DNA from: Tigriopus japonicus
Taxonomy: Eukaryota > Arthropoda > Copepoda > Harpacticoida > Harpacticidae
Direction of reading: 5' to 3'
Length of the DNA: 64,000 bases
NCBI GenBank assembly: GCA_010645155.1
Contig: CM021317.1
Location: 6,990,803-7,054,802 of the forward strand
Part shown: positions 24,801 to 34,863 of the stretch, one piece after another
Layout of the letters: each line of letters begins with the position of its first letter
Position numbering within the stretch: position 1 is the first letter of the stretch
The notes under the pieces: model-generated
What the model saw: the letters and a program-made list of their open reading frames with translations, nothing else
Told to the model about the DNA's origin: nothing
Databases searched by the model: none
Position numbers and translations under genes: made by a program

Positions 24801-25450
24801 TGGCTTTAAATCATTACTACTTTGGTTTTCAAATTTGTTTGCTGAAATGCCAAAGCATGACAGAAACAATTTGTTTCCATCTAGCCGAGACTGACCTTCT
24901 TTTGGATATATTTTGGCATAATTGGTTCGGAAAGTTCTGGTAACACTGGTTCGCTCCTTCGACCAGACCTCCCATCGTCACCATTACCAAAAATTGATAA
25001 CATTTGCACCTGTTTCATCACCATTCTTGTAAACAAAATAAGGCTTCTTTTAGAGACTTATTCCTTGGTGTCAAGATTCGAAATTAAAAAACAATAAGAA
25101 CTTTTATCTTTGTGCTCTGACTAGAACAAAGCTAAAGTTGAACTTTTCTCGTTGCAGGGTGGCAAATCAAAGGCTTTTTTAACACTCAGAGGAACCTCAT
25201 AGTGTTCAACCATTTTACTGTTGCTTGTATTACCGAATCATGTGACATCCATTACGTAGATCTGGAAATGGGCCAATTGAATCATTATCGCTCGGATTGT
25301 GCCAAAGCAAGTATTTTCACACGTGGTGTGTGCGACAAAATGAAGAGCTCTTTGGCTGAGGATACCTTAGTCAAGCGTTATGAAAGTGATGTGATCTCCA
25401 ATTTTTCTCAAATACTTGAAGCCATCAATTTTGATACCACTTTCGATTGA
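15831..25450 (+). CDS. GT92 family glycosyltransferase, type II membrane protein
   Basis: Six exons with matching phases: 15831-15922, 16725-17034, 18611-18897, 20905-21238, 22016-22235 and 25158-25450, giving about 511 residues. Exon 1 holds a short basic N-terminus and one hydrophobic signal-anchor segment, as in Golgi glycosyltransferases. Later exons carry the GT92 (formerly DUF23) pattern: HGAYYDDR near residue 110, CQMWF, FAICVK, IEWIEINLAQGIQ, YNDCLYRN, the metal-binding DTDE at about 347-350, and a C-terminal LNHYR. Known GT92 members transfer galactose to N-glycan core fucose or related acceptors; the acceptor here is unknown. All introns have GT-AG ends. Introns 2-5 are loaded with repeats, including a MULE relic. 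No polyadenylation signal was assigned. The length is normal for the family and no frame is broken. Confidence 0.85.
17425..17755. repeat. AATTAC-rich degenerate repeat in GT92 intron 2
   Basis: The stretch is built of variants of TGTAATTGAAATTACAATTAC. Similar tracts occur at 41590-41962 and 58395-58715. The copies here and at 41590 end next to an ACAGGTCT motif. They look like decayed copies of one dispersed element with a low-complexity, self-complementary core. No coding frame. Confidence 0.55.
19087..19440 (+). repeat. Dispersed repeat D, copy 1 (GT92 intron 3)
   Basis: About 350 bp aligns in the same orientation with 21445-21790 in the next intron. Shared blocks include TGCGCCACAA, AATTACTC, CTGGAAACACTAAAA and CAGGTGGCG. 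There is no clear terminal repeat or coding frame. The local pair suggests either two insertions or a duplication inside the gene. Confidence 0.65.
19667..19876 (-). other. Coding-like dispersed repeat, copy 1
   Basis: A 69-codon minus-strand frame contains PQDGPDYRFRSSLKPKIA and ends in EPRVFFKILHS. A related plus-strand frame at about 58226-58395 reads DGPDCQFSSSLKP and TRVFFKILL. The two copies resemble each other in protein as well as in DNA, so they may derive from a mobile element gene. I do not recognise the family. Confidence 0.4.
21445..21790 (+). repeat. Dispersed repeat D, copy 2 (GT92 intron 4)
   Basis: This matches 19087-19440 along most of its length, in the same orientation. 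The copies differ by many substitutions and small gaps, so the duplication or insertions are not recent. Confidence 0.65.
22458..23805 (+). mobile_element. Mutator-like (MULE) element relic with 9-bp target duplication
   Basis: A perfect 9-bp direct repeat GAAATGGGT flanks the element (22449-22457 and 23806-23814). The termini share GGTG on both ends. The subterminal regions (22467-22625 and 23680-23800, inverted) are strings of degenerate units of about 15 bp such as GTTCGTTTCATCGCG, which read as the reverse complement on the other side (CGCGACGAAACGAACGG). The interior encodes a FLYWCH finger and transposase remnants. Mutator-like elements make 9-bp duplications and often carry FLYWCH or similar zinc fingers. 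The element lies in GT92 intron 5, in the sense direction. Confidence 0.8.
22681..23637 (+). pseudogene. FLYWCH finger and MULE transposase remnant
   Basis: One frame runs from ATG 22681 to TAA 23635-23637, broken by a single TAG at 22789-22791. The first 60 codons fit a FLYWCH finger: F and RG near the start, WYWKC, then after the stop CPAR and a final HNH. Beyond it, DSGIEDTERILIFAS and HRTNNSSEAFNSAM match the pre-catalytic and C-terminal parts of MULE transposases that carry FLYWCH fingers. The DDE catalytic block that should lie between them is missing, so the gene has an internal deletion as well as the stop. It is a relic and should not be taken as an exon of the surrounding glycosyltransferase. 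Confidence 0.75.
23821..24222. mobile_element. hAT-like non-autonomous element A2, copy 4
   Basis: The left end TAGAGCGATAATTAA and right end CCGCCCTCTA resemble the hAT-like A termini. Read on the minus strand, the interior aligns over its whole length with the copy at 48440-48934, for example at TCAAAACGTC, CAAAAAGTGTTTT and TTCTCTTCTCAAT. The flanks (GTAATGGC and CTGAAAGC) do not match well, so the target duplication has decayed or one end is displaced. It begins 6 bp after the MULE target duplication. Confidence 0.68.
24536..24988. mobile_element. MITE with GGTAATGG termini, copy 1
   Basis: Terminal inverted repeats of about 30 bp start GGTAATGGTGACGATG. A perfect 8-bp duplication AAAAATTG flanks the element (24528-24535 and 24989-24996). 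The 453-bp interior has no coding frame. A second member lies at 33515-34228. The superfamily is uncertain: the 8-bp duplication suggests hAT or a related group, but the terminus is not typical. Confidence 0.78.
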
Positions 25451-25859
25451 AAGCAATACTTCAAAAGGCTTTTCGGCTCTCTTTCTTCTCAGCGTTCTTG
25501 TAATATTGAATGGATTTCTGTATTTTTGTTGCCTAATGTTCCTTCCAATCTAAAACCTTCATTTTGGACCATGTTAACATCCTTTTTTTGGATTGCAAAT
25601 AGATTCATTTAACCATAAAAGCTTTTTAAAAGAAGAAAAACAGTGGTAATTCACCAGCTTGAGAGGTCTACAAAGTTTCTTACTTGTTAACCTACCCCTC
25701 CGATCTGAGAGGTTGCGTGATCGGTCCAGGATAAGATTCTTAGCGTCATAGATATTGACAAAAAAGGTGAGAGCTTTTCTAGTTTCCATCACTTCATTCC
25801 TACTCCTAATATTCTGCTTTATTTTTTAAATGTTAAAAATTAAAAACACATTAAATCAA

Positions 25860-25932
25860 AACCTAAACTTAACCCAAACCAAACCTAACCTTACCTAACG
25901 TATCTTAACTTTACTTATTCTAACCTAATGAT
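25860..25932 (+). repeat. Degenerate CCTAA (telomere-like) tract
   Basis: The stretch holds repeated CCTAA, CTTAA and CCCAA words (AACCTAACCTTACCTAACG and neighbours) on the plus strand. The complement resembles the arthropod telomere repeat TTAGG, but the copies are irregular. A second tract in the same orientation lies at 38930-38990. It is an interstitial tract, not a chromosome end. Confidence 0.45.
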
Positions 25933-27079
25933 AAAAAGCTAAATGACAGTATTGAAAAAATACCCTCAGTGCACTGCGACCTCGGATCGTAGCAACCTGA
26001 CGCTTGAATGTTCACAATGAGCTACAAAGTACTGCTGATAAAGGGGGAGATACTATTGCTATATATAAATAGTAACAAAAATTGTTATTCAGGATCACGT
26101 AACCTCTCAGTCCAGGGGGTAACTTAACAAATAAGATTGCAAAGTTTCGTGGGCATGACTCAAATTTGTGAGTTCTGCATTGTAAAAGTAATGGCAAAAA
26201 CTTGCTCCTAGATGGGTTAACCCTGCTCATGGAACATCAAAGAGTTCCAGGGGGGGAGATACTAGAACTATAGATGGGATTCAATCGGATCAATTCGACT
26301 TGAAACGGACGCAGATTTTTATGCACTAAAAAACGCCAAACTGTACACTTGGACTGCCGATCCTGTAGACCCCAACAGAATAAAAGACCAGCTACACTCA
26401 TCAAAGTGGTTCAGAGACATCCTGCAAATCGAGTCTAATTGGCCCCAAAATGGAGGAAAGTAGTCAAGATAAATGTGATAGATATTCGGACGTTTAGGTA
26501 AGCTGTTTGTTTGCTGGTACCACGACGTAGTACTCCGGGTTTTACGCTTCAAACTAGTTTAAAGGTCAATCTAAGATTGACCTCAACAGTAACAACCAAA
26601 AAATTGAAAAAGCAATTGATCCATTTTTCAAGCTCGACTCCGGGCCCTATTCACATACAAAGAGGATTCCCGAAATATTTCCATATTTTGAGTGACACTA
26701 ATTTTTTTTGGAAAATCGAATGTACAAGGCTGCTACTTCTAATTGTCGCTGCACAAAATCGTGAAAACAACCATGATGTAATGATTTTTTTTATTCATGC
26801 TTGATTTTGACTGAATCTTAAAACAATTATTAAATATACAGTAGTAGCAAATCCACATTAAATTACTCATACCACAACCGGAGATGGTTGAATTCAATGA
26901 GGAGCATCGACGTTGCGCCTTTGTGATGGCTCTTGTGGATTCAAAGGTCAAAATTAGCAACAGAGAGATTGCCAACATGCTTGGAATGTGTATCTGATTC
27001 ATTCAAGGGACCAGGAAGAGGTTAGAGGAGAGAGAAAAGAAGCACCGTGGTTCAAATATTGTATGTGGAGTGATCTTGA
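25933..27079. other. Gene-less stretch with a MITE fragment
   Basis: No gene seen. At 26279-26365 lies a right-end fragment of the Tc1-like MITE found whole at 57773-58155; it shares ACACTTGGACTGCCGATCCTG and ends at TA. A GGGGGGAGATACTA motif near 26252 repeats a GGGGGAGATACTA at about 26042. Confidence 0.5.
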
Positions 27080-27087
27080 GTGATGAC

Positions 27088-28696
27088 AAGAGCCCGGGAA
27101 AAAATGTTGGAAAAACGTCCAAAAAATGTCATAAAAATGTCAGGAAAAAGGGCAAAAAATGTTGAAATATAGGGCAAAAAAAGTTAAAATGTAGGGCAAA
27201 AAATGTTGAAGTATAGGGCAAAAAATGTTGAAATATAGGGCAAAAAATGTTAAAATATAGGGCAAAAAGGGCAAAAAATGTTAAACTATGGGGTAACAAG
27301 GGCAAAAAATGTTGAAATATAGGGCAAAAAAGGCAAAAAATGTTAAAATATAGGACAAAAAGGGCAAAAATGTTGAAATAGAGGGCAAATAGGGCAAAAA
27401 ATGTTGAAATATAGGGCAAAAAGGGCAAAAAATGTTGAAATATAGGGCAAAAAGGGCAAAAAATGTTGAAATATAGGGCAAAAAGGGCAAAAAATGTTGA
27501 AATATAGGGCAAAAAGGGCAAAAAATGTTGAAATATAGGGCAAAAAGGGCAAAAAATGTTGAAATATAGGGCAAAAAAGACAAAAAATGTTGAAATATAG
27601 GACTAAAAGGGCAAAAATGTTGAAATAGAGGGCAAATACGGCAAAAAATGTTGAAATACAGGGCAAAAAGGGCAAAAAAAGTTGAAATTTAGGGCAAAGA
27701 AGGCAAAAAATGTTGAAAAATAGGACAAAAAGGCCAAAAGTGTTGAAATATAGGGCAAATAGGGCAAAAAATGTTGAAATATAGGGCAAAAAGGGCAAAA
27801 AATGTCGAAATATAAGGAAAAAGGGCAAAAAATGCTGAAATATAGGGCAAACAATGTAAGACAAAACGCAAAAAATAAGTGTTTTATTGCTTTGAAGTAC
27901 CTCAGTTTTGACCAATTTCTGAGATGAAAAAACATCATTGTAAAAATTAATTGCTATCTTACGCTGCAACTTTTCTGTGAAGTGATGTTTGCTATCAAAC
28001 ACCTTTTTCTATCGTCTTTTGGCAATTTTGTTCAAATCTATTGCAAAACTGCACCTTTTTAAGGGTCTTCTTGGGCTACGCGTCAGCTGAAGTTCGCGTC
28101 CTCTGGTGAGAGGTTCCTGCTTGAGAAGTCTAGAGAGGACTACTTAGCACAGTGTGATCAGACATCTGAAGGAAATAATGCCGTCAAAACAGTTTTTGTT
28201 TTACGTCAGATAGCACATTCAGACTCTTTGAAAGGCAATAGATATTAAACTCTGAGTAAATAATGGCAATAGTGCCAACTTAAAACACACTTTACTCTAC
28301 ACATAGCTTTTAAGCCCACGTAAAATAATCACGGAGACAAGGGTCACAAAGTTTCTGATTTGAACTTTTTCACAACTTGTTTAACAAAAAGAAACTTTAA
28401 GGGCACTTTTTTCACCTTTCCAAAGATTTGAAGAAATGGCATCATAAAATTTGAAATTGAACAGTGACAATTTTAGCGGGAAATTTTGGCGGAAAATTTC
28501 AAGTCTTCATATCATTAATTGGTCTCTCAGAACCGGTTTTGGGAGGACATTTTTGGGGAAAAAGTACAAAAAATGTTAAGAAAATGTTGAAAGTTTCCAA
28601 AAAATGTCAAATAAAATTACTATGTTATTTTGAAATAAAATTGGCCAAAAATGTAAAAACTTATTTTTAATTTAAAAAAAAATTTCCCTAGCCCTA
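27088..28696. mobile_element. hAT-like non-autonomous element A, copy 2, with minisatellite
   Basis: The element spans 1609 bp between perfect 8-bp duplications GTGATGAC (27080-27087 and 28697-28704). The ends read AAGAGCCCGGGAAAA and, inverted, TAGGGCTAGGGAAA, in reverse orientation to copy 1 at 14446-15034. The right half aligns with copy 1 (around CAGATAGCACATTCAGA, AATAATGGCAATAG and AGAACCGGTTTTGGGA). The left part is expanded by a tandem array. No transposase is encoded. Confidence 0.83.
27140..27862 (+). repeat. Minisatellite, 22- and 31-bp units, about 24 copies
   Basis: The core unit GGGCAAAAAATGTTGAAATA is repeated about 24 times, first with a 22-bp spacing and then mostly 31 bp (an extra GGGCAAAAA is inserted). 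Several central units are identical. The element copy at 14446-15034 has only about three to four units, so the array expanded inside this copy. The array has no stop codons over long stretches in more than one minus-strand frame, which creates spurious Phe/Cys/Pro-rich frames of up to 219 codons. Confidence 0.92.
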
Positions 28697-28714
28697 GTGA
28701 TGACCATATCATAG

Positions 28715-29140
28715 CTCCACACATCGCCGAAACACGGCTCAGGGTCAACACAGGCATTTTATTTAAGGATGTGGTTATACCTATCACCAAGGAGACTACT
28801 GGTAACCGCCCCCTGGGTATGGTAAAAAGACGACGCACCCTGTCATGTATCCAAAAAGTCTCTCCTGTCGCTCAAGAACAGCTACGACTTTGCCTCCAAG
28901 GATACATGGCCCCCTAGCTCTCCAGGTTGAAGTCCAATTGATTAGTCTTTCTTGGGCGTGTTGTGAAAGAAAGGACCAACATAAGAGCCCACAATATGAA
29001 GACCTCCCAAATCAGTGCCATCAACGAGAAGGGCAACAAGATTGACGAGGCAAGAGTAAAAGCTCCAACTGTGTAGTTTACTGTCCGCTCGAAGGCCGTG
29101 GTGGAGGCTGATGATGGCAATGAGATCGTAAGAATTCTAT
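28715..29140 (+). other. GC-richer, coding-like relic of unknown origin
   Basis: The sequence just right of the hAT-like element is less AT-rich than its surroundings. It reads as broken coding segments in several plus-strand frames: one ending RPLGMVKRRRTLSC, one with NSYDFASKDTWPP, one with SAINEKGNKIDEARVKAP. Stops and frame changes separate them. I do not recognise the protein. It may be a retroposed or transposon gene relic. Confidence 0.35.
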
Positions 29141-29485
29141 TCTAAACCATAATCCTTGGGTGTCAGTTTTTTCAATTTTAAAAATTTAGTGTTTTAGGGC
29201 TAAGATATACTAGTCTTTGTGATGTTGATGATACGGCGACAATTAGAAGTAGCGGCCCTGTACTTGAAACATATTCTGATGATGAAGAAAATAGCCGATG
29301 CACTTTACGGCTGTGTTTTTCAAATTACACCACATAGATAAGTCTATTAATTGAACCTCTATTATTAACTACCACTTAAGCTTGATTCGAAGTGGCGGGG
29401 TTCTCTAAAATAGAATAGCCATGCCATTCTCATGATGAAAATGTCAGTTGATGTGTCAATCATTTTTATCGCAAAGGCTAATAAG

Positions 29486-29889
29486 CAGGGATGGTTTATT
29501 CTCGTCCTCAGGATCCCGGTAACGAGATGCAACGGAATGATGCGAATTTTACGGGATTTTCCCCCTAATATAATTATTATATTAGGGGAAAAATATCGTG
29601 ATGTTGATTTGTGTCCTAATACTTTAAATGATTGGAAACAAAATTTGTGGTGAAATTACAATAGGAGTGCCAGATATTTCTTTCATATTTGCCATTTGAC
29701 CTTCTTGAAAGCTTTTAATATTTAGGAAATCCCGTTTTCGGTAAGAAAATCTCGTCGTATCATCCCGTAAAAAAAGTATTTTTAGGAAAATTACAAAAAC
29801 ACTCGTTTATCCCACTTTTTCCAATTAAAATCTCGTCCCGGGATCCCATTAATCCCAGGATCCCGGGGATAATCCTTTGACCAACCCTG
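29486..29889. mobile_element. hAT-like element with internal hairpins
   Basis: The ends read CAGGGATGGTTTATT and, inverted, CAGGGTTGGTCAAAGG. The flanks CTAATAAG (29478-29485) and CTAATTAG (29890-29897) match at seven of eight positions and fit nTnnnnAn. The 404-bp interior holds a long perfect hairpin around 29562-29594 (CCCCCTAATATA and its complement) and repeated GGGATCCC / CTCGTCCC words. No coding frame. Confidence 0.7.
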
Positions 29890-29984
29890 CTAATTAGTGG
29901 ATGGGCCTCACGAGGGCCAGCATTTTCAATTTCAAAGCGAGAAACTAATTTACCCACTTGATATTAACATCTCGCTCTGTCACC

Positions 29985-32900
29985 ATGTGGGTAGCCACCT
30001 CATTAATCGTCTACGTCTTTTGCAAACATATAACTTTAACTGCTGCATTAAAATTATTCAAAATTTATAGCGGCGAAGGTTGTGGTGTGACAGAACCTTT
30101 TCGTATTTTAACCCATCCCGTAACGGATGGATCAGCTGCCAAATGCAGCATTCTCGAATCTTTCCTTAATCAATTGACTGAGATTGAGTTAGAATATGTG
30201 AACCAAGGTATTGCCTGCCCTTTGACGAAATGTTCAACTTATAAGTGAATGGAACGTCTTTTGTTTTAAGATCTAGAACTTCAAGAAGGATGGGGCGACT
30301 GGAGCATGTGGAGCCAATGTTCTAAGACATGTGGATCCGGCCAGAAAATTCGTACCAGAATTTGTGACGTCGGTAATTGTGTTGGGTCAAAGCGAAGTGT
30401 GAAGTATTGCAACGAGGTCTATTGCCCAAGTAAGATTTTCTTTAAATCAAACTCATTGGGGTACACTACAGCGGAGGGGGTTAGTTACTTAACATGGAAG
30501 ACCCTTTTTGATGAAAGTTGTGATCAGGATTAGTTTTTGTTGCATCAGGCGATGTTGGTAAATGACTAGATTGTATTTGACAGAGAGACATGCGTATATA
30601 TACAGATATGGATATGACTAGTACGAGCAGGAGTACATATGACTAGGGAGCAAAGGCGGGAATACAACAGTTTTGTTGTGGTTGCGGATTTGCAATTTAC
30701 AGTTATGCGAAATTTGGTCATCATGCGAGGTTCTGTTGGCGGATCTGAATAACCCTTGTCAAGAACCACTGAATTTGTCTGGACTGGGAGGCTAACGAAA
30801 GGAATCATGATTTCCAGGAGGAACAAATCGATTACTGTCTTCTGCAAATGAGACCTTGCTTTTGTTGACTGGTACACTTATTTTAATTTTCAACTCAATC
30901 GAACGTAGGAGTCAAAATTTACGCTCTCTCAAAGTTCAGTGCAAATCCTACCGAGAATGAATGAACTAACCCTTTTCTCGATTGCTTTTGGAAATTGCTT
31001 TACCACAAAAGGGTGATTTTATGCTCTCTTCAGTCCATACGTTTGAGAAGGCATAACTTTTCACTCGGATTGAGCTGAAAATTGAAATACGCACTCTGCT
31101 CAATACAAGCAAAGTCTCGTTTATAAAAAAACTCAATGAAATAAATTTTACTAGAAATTAGAATGGAAATTTTCATCGTCAGCCTCCCACTCTAGAAATT
31201 CAGTGCTTCTTACCCTTGTACAGTGGGTTGATCATAATTTGTCTTTTTTAATCCTATACCATAAAGTCGCTTTTGCACCTTTTTTTGGACCTAAATTACT
31301 CTTGAAATTCTGGGAACAATTGTTATGTACTACCCTGTAGTCTTCGTTGGGAATATGTAGGAGCTGATCTGCTTATAGTTTTTACACCAGGGTTCGACAA
31401 GGTTTGAGGGGAGGAGTCGTGGTGTGGCTCAAACCTCCGACTCTAGCACCCACAATCCAAGTAGTTCAGAACCTCTCACATGATCAAACTTTGGCCATTA
31501 TATCATTATATAGTGCTTCCATTAGGAATAGAGATCAAAATAAAAAAAAGTTACCATTTTCCTTGGGAATATTAAAGTGTCTAGCATGATTGAACACATT
31601 TTTGCCCTTCTTTTTTGCATCCTTGACATAGTCGATGGAGGATGGGGTGTTTGGTCATCGTGGGGAGAGTGTTCCAGCACTTGTGGGACCAGAAAGAGAT
31701 CAAGAAATCGGGATTGTTCCAATCCTTCTATGAAGCACAATGGCAAACTCTGTCCAGGTCCCACACATGATTACCAGGATTGCGATGTTTTGGATCCCTG
31801 CCCAAGTAAGTACAGTGTACTTGATGAGAGTAGTTGAATGAATTCAGCTGGGATTCTGGCGCCAAAATGGCTTGGGATGCGTCAGAGTCGAGACTAACCC
31901 TCCAAAAAACTTGATTAAAATTCTCGAGCATAATACGCAATCATCGTTTTGACAATCAGTCGGCACGAACTTTTCCTTTACGTAGTAAAACGACAACTTT
32001 GAAACGTCCAAACCTAGTTCTGACCCCTAGCCAGTTTGGCCCCCAAATCCATACCTGAATTTGTTTGACCACATTTAGCCATGTTGCATTTGTAATAATT
32101 CATTTCTTTTTGCCTACCTTAACAATTCAATTTTTGTTATTAAAAAATCCAGCACCTCATTTTTACTTTCATAACAAGGCATATTATTCACTGGACAAAC
32201 TAACTTGCCCATACGGTGTTGGAGTTTTAAAGACATTAATGGCTCATTGTATAAAAAAATAGAAAAAAACTAATTTTTATTATATAACAACAGAGGGTTG
32301 TTCTTTTCAAAACCCATAAGACCCCTTGAACGTTGGCAAGAAATTCTGGTTGAAAATCAAAATGTGGGAAAACAGTTTTTATGCCGATCCAAGTATTAAT
32401 CAGCTATACGTTATTCATAGTTCAAGTCATTTTCAGTTCAGGTCCAAAATGATTGTGCTTAAATATTCAGTTAAGCTCAATTCAACTTCATGAATGACGC
32501 TGGTTCAGATGCTTAGAGGTTCTCAACTTGTTCATTGGAACAAAAGAGGGCCACAAAACAAGGCATGCTTGTTTTGTGGGATAGCCAGCCATCTTTGTGA
32601 CAAAAATACAGATTTTCTTTTTACTTTGCAAAATTGACTCCTTCAACAGATGATGGCCTCTTGGCATGGACAAAGCTTTTAAGAGCTCGTTAAGCTCGCC
32701 CATTACATATCTAAATTTCAGCTGAAAGGGTTTAGACTTGATATCCGTTTAACCCTGTTTCTACCGAACCTGGTTAAGGAATAATTCAGTACACCAGGAC
32801 AGCCAATCTCAATCAGCTTTTCGTCAATAATCTAATTTTATTTGAACAGTTCATGGTGGATGGGCTGATTGGTTTGAGTGGTCACTTTGCACCAAATCTT

Positions 32901-34787
32901 GTGATTCTGGATTACGTTCCCGAAATCGATCCTGTTCCAACCCCATCCCTGCTTTCAATGGCAGAGATTGCATTGGGAATGAAATTTCGACTCAAGCCTG
33001 CTCAACCAATCCTTGCCCAAGTATGATTATTTTTTCCTTAGCATTTTTATTAAACGAATATTACGACGTTGTTTGAACCTCAGTCAATGGAGAATGGACC
33101 CTTTGGAGTGCATGGTCCTCATGTTCAACAACTTGTGGAGAAAGTAACCAGAAAAGAACGAGAAGTTGCGCCGATCCTGAACCTCAATTTGGAGGTGCCA
33201 ATTGCCCAGGGGATTCGATTGAGACCCTTATTTGTCCAACAGACTCTTGTCCAGGCAAGTTGCAGCCAAATTGGCTCTGGTCAACAAAAGAGAATAACAA
33301 TAATAATGATTCTGGGTAAATAAGATGTCTGGCGTAAGTAATGTACTTTATTGGCACACTGCGTTTTGGGCAGAGCTCAGAAACAAGCGTTAAGAGGTTT
33401 GGTGATAAATATATCATACATCTATTTTCATATTCAATAAATGAAACATGTATTGAAAAAGTCAAAAATACGCATTTGACATTTAATTGCGAGGAAATGA
33501 AAATGGCCCTTACTGGTAATGGTGACGATGTGAGGTCCGGACGAAAGAGCGAACCAGTGTTGCCAGAACTTTTCGAACCAGTGATGCCAAAAAAACATTA
33601 AGAAAAAGGCCATATTTGGTTATACAGAAACATATTGTGTTATGCCATGATTGGCACTTGAGCTAACAAATTTGGAAACCAAAATTAAAAGCAATGATCT
33701 AAAGCAGGGGTCGGCAACCTGTGGGCCGCGGCGCACATGTGAGCCCACGGGTGGTCTTAGGTGGGCCCAGAAGCTATGGGGAAAGTCCATAATAATGGGC
33801 CCGCACTCTTTCCATAGTACCGTAATTATGATCGCTAATTTGTGGGCCCCTGAACCTACCAACGTCTGTTTGGTGGGCCTCTAACAAAACGAATCTAATT
33901 TCGTGAGTCTTGACACAAAAGTGGTTGCCGACCCCTGATCTAAAGCAACTCAGACATTCTTGATTTACTTCAAAGAATGAACGTGAAATAAAAAAATACT
34001 CAAAAATGATCTGGAATTTGACAGTTGAGAATCTGGTAAACAAGAAATATCGTTAATGCAATAGCTAAATATGTTTTGGTTTTTGTTTTGAAGTAGAACA
34101 TGTTTTAAATGAGAAGAAGGGTTGTCCTTGGCATTTGACATTTTACAATTTGAAACTATTGATTTGGAAAGATCTGGCAACGTTAATTTGTTGTTCTTTC
34201 ATCTGGACCTCACATCGTTACCATTACCCATAATTGTGATATTATTGTGTATGATTGTGATATTATTTTATCACAAAAATCAGCTAGATTTGCCAAAAGT
34301 TGTTTGAATCGTTTTAGGTTCTGTTTATATCTGCCCTCTCATTTATTTTGTGTCAAAATGCGTTGATTGTTGTCGGTCTTAGATACGTACTTGATATTGA
34401 TTTGAAAGTCCATTTCTAGACGTAGTCAAATGATTGGCTTTTGACCTTTGGGTTGTATCAGGGGAAATATTATTTTGATTGTCCTCTCTCCAACCCAATG
34501 GACAAGGCTAAAAACTCACTACATTTATTTTAACGAAGAATAGCTTGATTTTTGTCTTTGTCATTATAGTTGTTTATCCGCTTTGTTGCGATTCAAAGGA
34601 ATACATTGGTCGATTGACGTCTGAGGCTCACTGTGATTGTCTGTGCTTCAGAAACAGAATGAATAACTTCAATTGGAACCCAGAGTCTAAAGATTGCTTT
34701 TGTGGAACTGCATCTTGCCGAAATCAATGCGGATTTCAGTACGAAGGGCCCTTAACAAGGAAGGAAACTACTTGTACGGAGTTCTGA
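29985..34787 (+). CDS. Secreted protein with four thrombospondin type 1 repeats
   Basis: Six exons: 29985-30207, 30271-30429, 31632-31805, 32850-33020, 33084-33254 and 34570-34787, giving 371 residues. ATG 29985 sits in CACCATG and starts a hydrophobic signal peptide. After a unique 50-residue region, each of exons 2-5 encodes one TSP1 repeat: WGDWSMWSQCSKTCGSG, WGVWSSWGECSSTCG, WADWFEWSLCTKSCDSG and WTLWSAWSSCSTTCG. Each has six cysteines and ends CP at the splice site. Exon 6 is a Cys-rich tail ending TGA. All five introns are phase 1, so each repeat is a symmetrical exon. Intron 5 has a GC donor (CAG, GCAAGT). TSP1 repeats bind matrix or receptors and carry C-mannosylated Trp. The partner is unknown; an extracellular adhesion or guidance role is inference. 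Confidence 0.86.
33515..34228. mobile_element. MITE with GGTAATGG termini, copy 2, interrupted
   Basis: The left end GGTAATGGTGACGATGTGAG and the inverted right end GGTAATGGTAACGATGTGAG match the element at 24536-24988. The interior is split by the hAT-like MITE at 33705-33937. The outer flanks (CCCTTACT and CATAATTG) do not match, so this insertion is older. It lies in intron 5 of the TSP1 gene. Confidence 0.7.
33705..33937. mobile_element. hAT-like MITE (GGGGTCGGCAACC family), intact copy
   Basis: This 233-bp element has termini CAGGGGTCGGCAACC on both ends (inverted) and a perfect 8-bp duplication ATCTAAAG (33697-33704 and 33938-33945), fitting nTnnnnAn. Its interior is rich in GGGCC words and encodes nothing. 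It is nested inside the GGTAATGG element. Diverged relatives are at 11855 and 36370. Confidence 0.88.
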
Positions 34788-34857
34788 AGCATCGAAAATG
34801 GTTAAACAAAAAAGTGGAAGATTGTCTTATTTCCATACTATCTTGATTAAATCATAG

Positions 34858-34863
34858 AATAAA
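34858..34863 (+). terminator. Polyadenylation signal of TSP1 gene
   Basis: AATAAA lies 71 bp after the TGA of the TSP1-repeat gene, in an AT-rich 3' region. This is the usual distance for a short 3' UTR. Confidence 0.6.

Noticed and set aside
27140..27862. CRISPR-like array
   Set aside because: The units are contiguous without unique spacers and lie in a eukaryotic transposon.
27129..28002. Minus-strand open frames of 100-219 codons rich in Phe, Cys, Pro and Leu
   Set aside because: They are translations of the 31-bp minisatellite, open in several frames at once, with a 31-residue period equal to three DNA units. No start context or domain.
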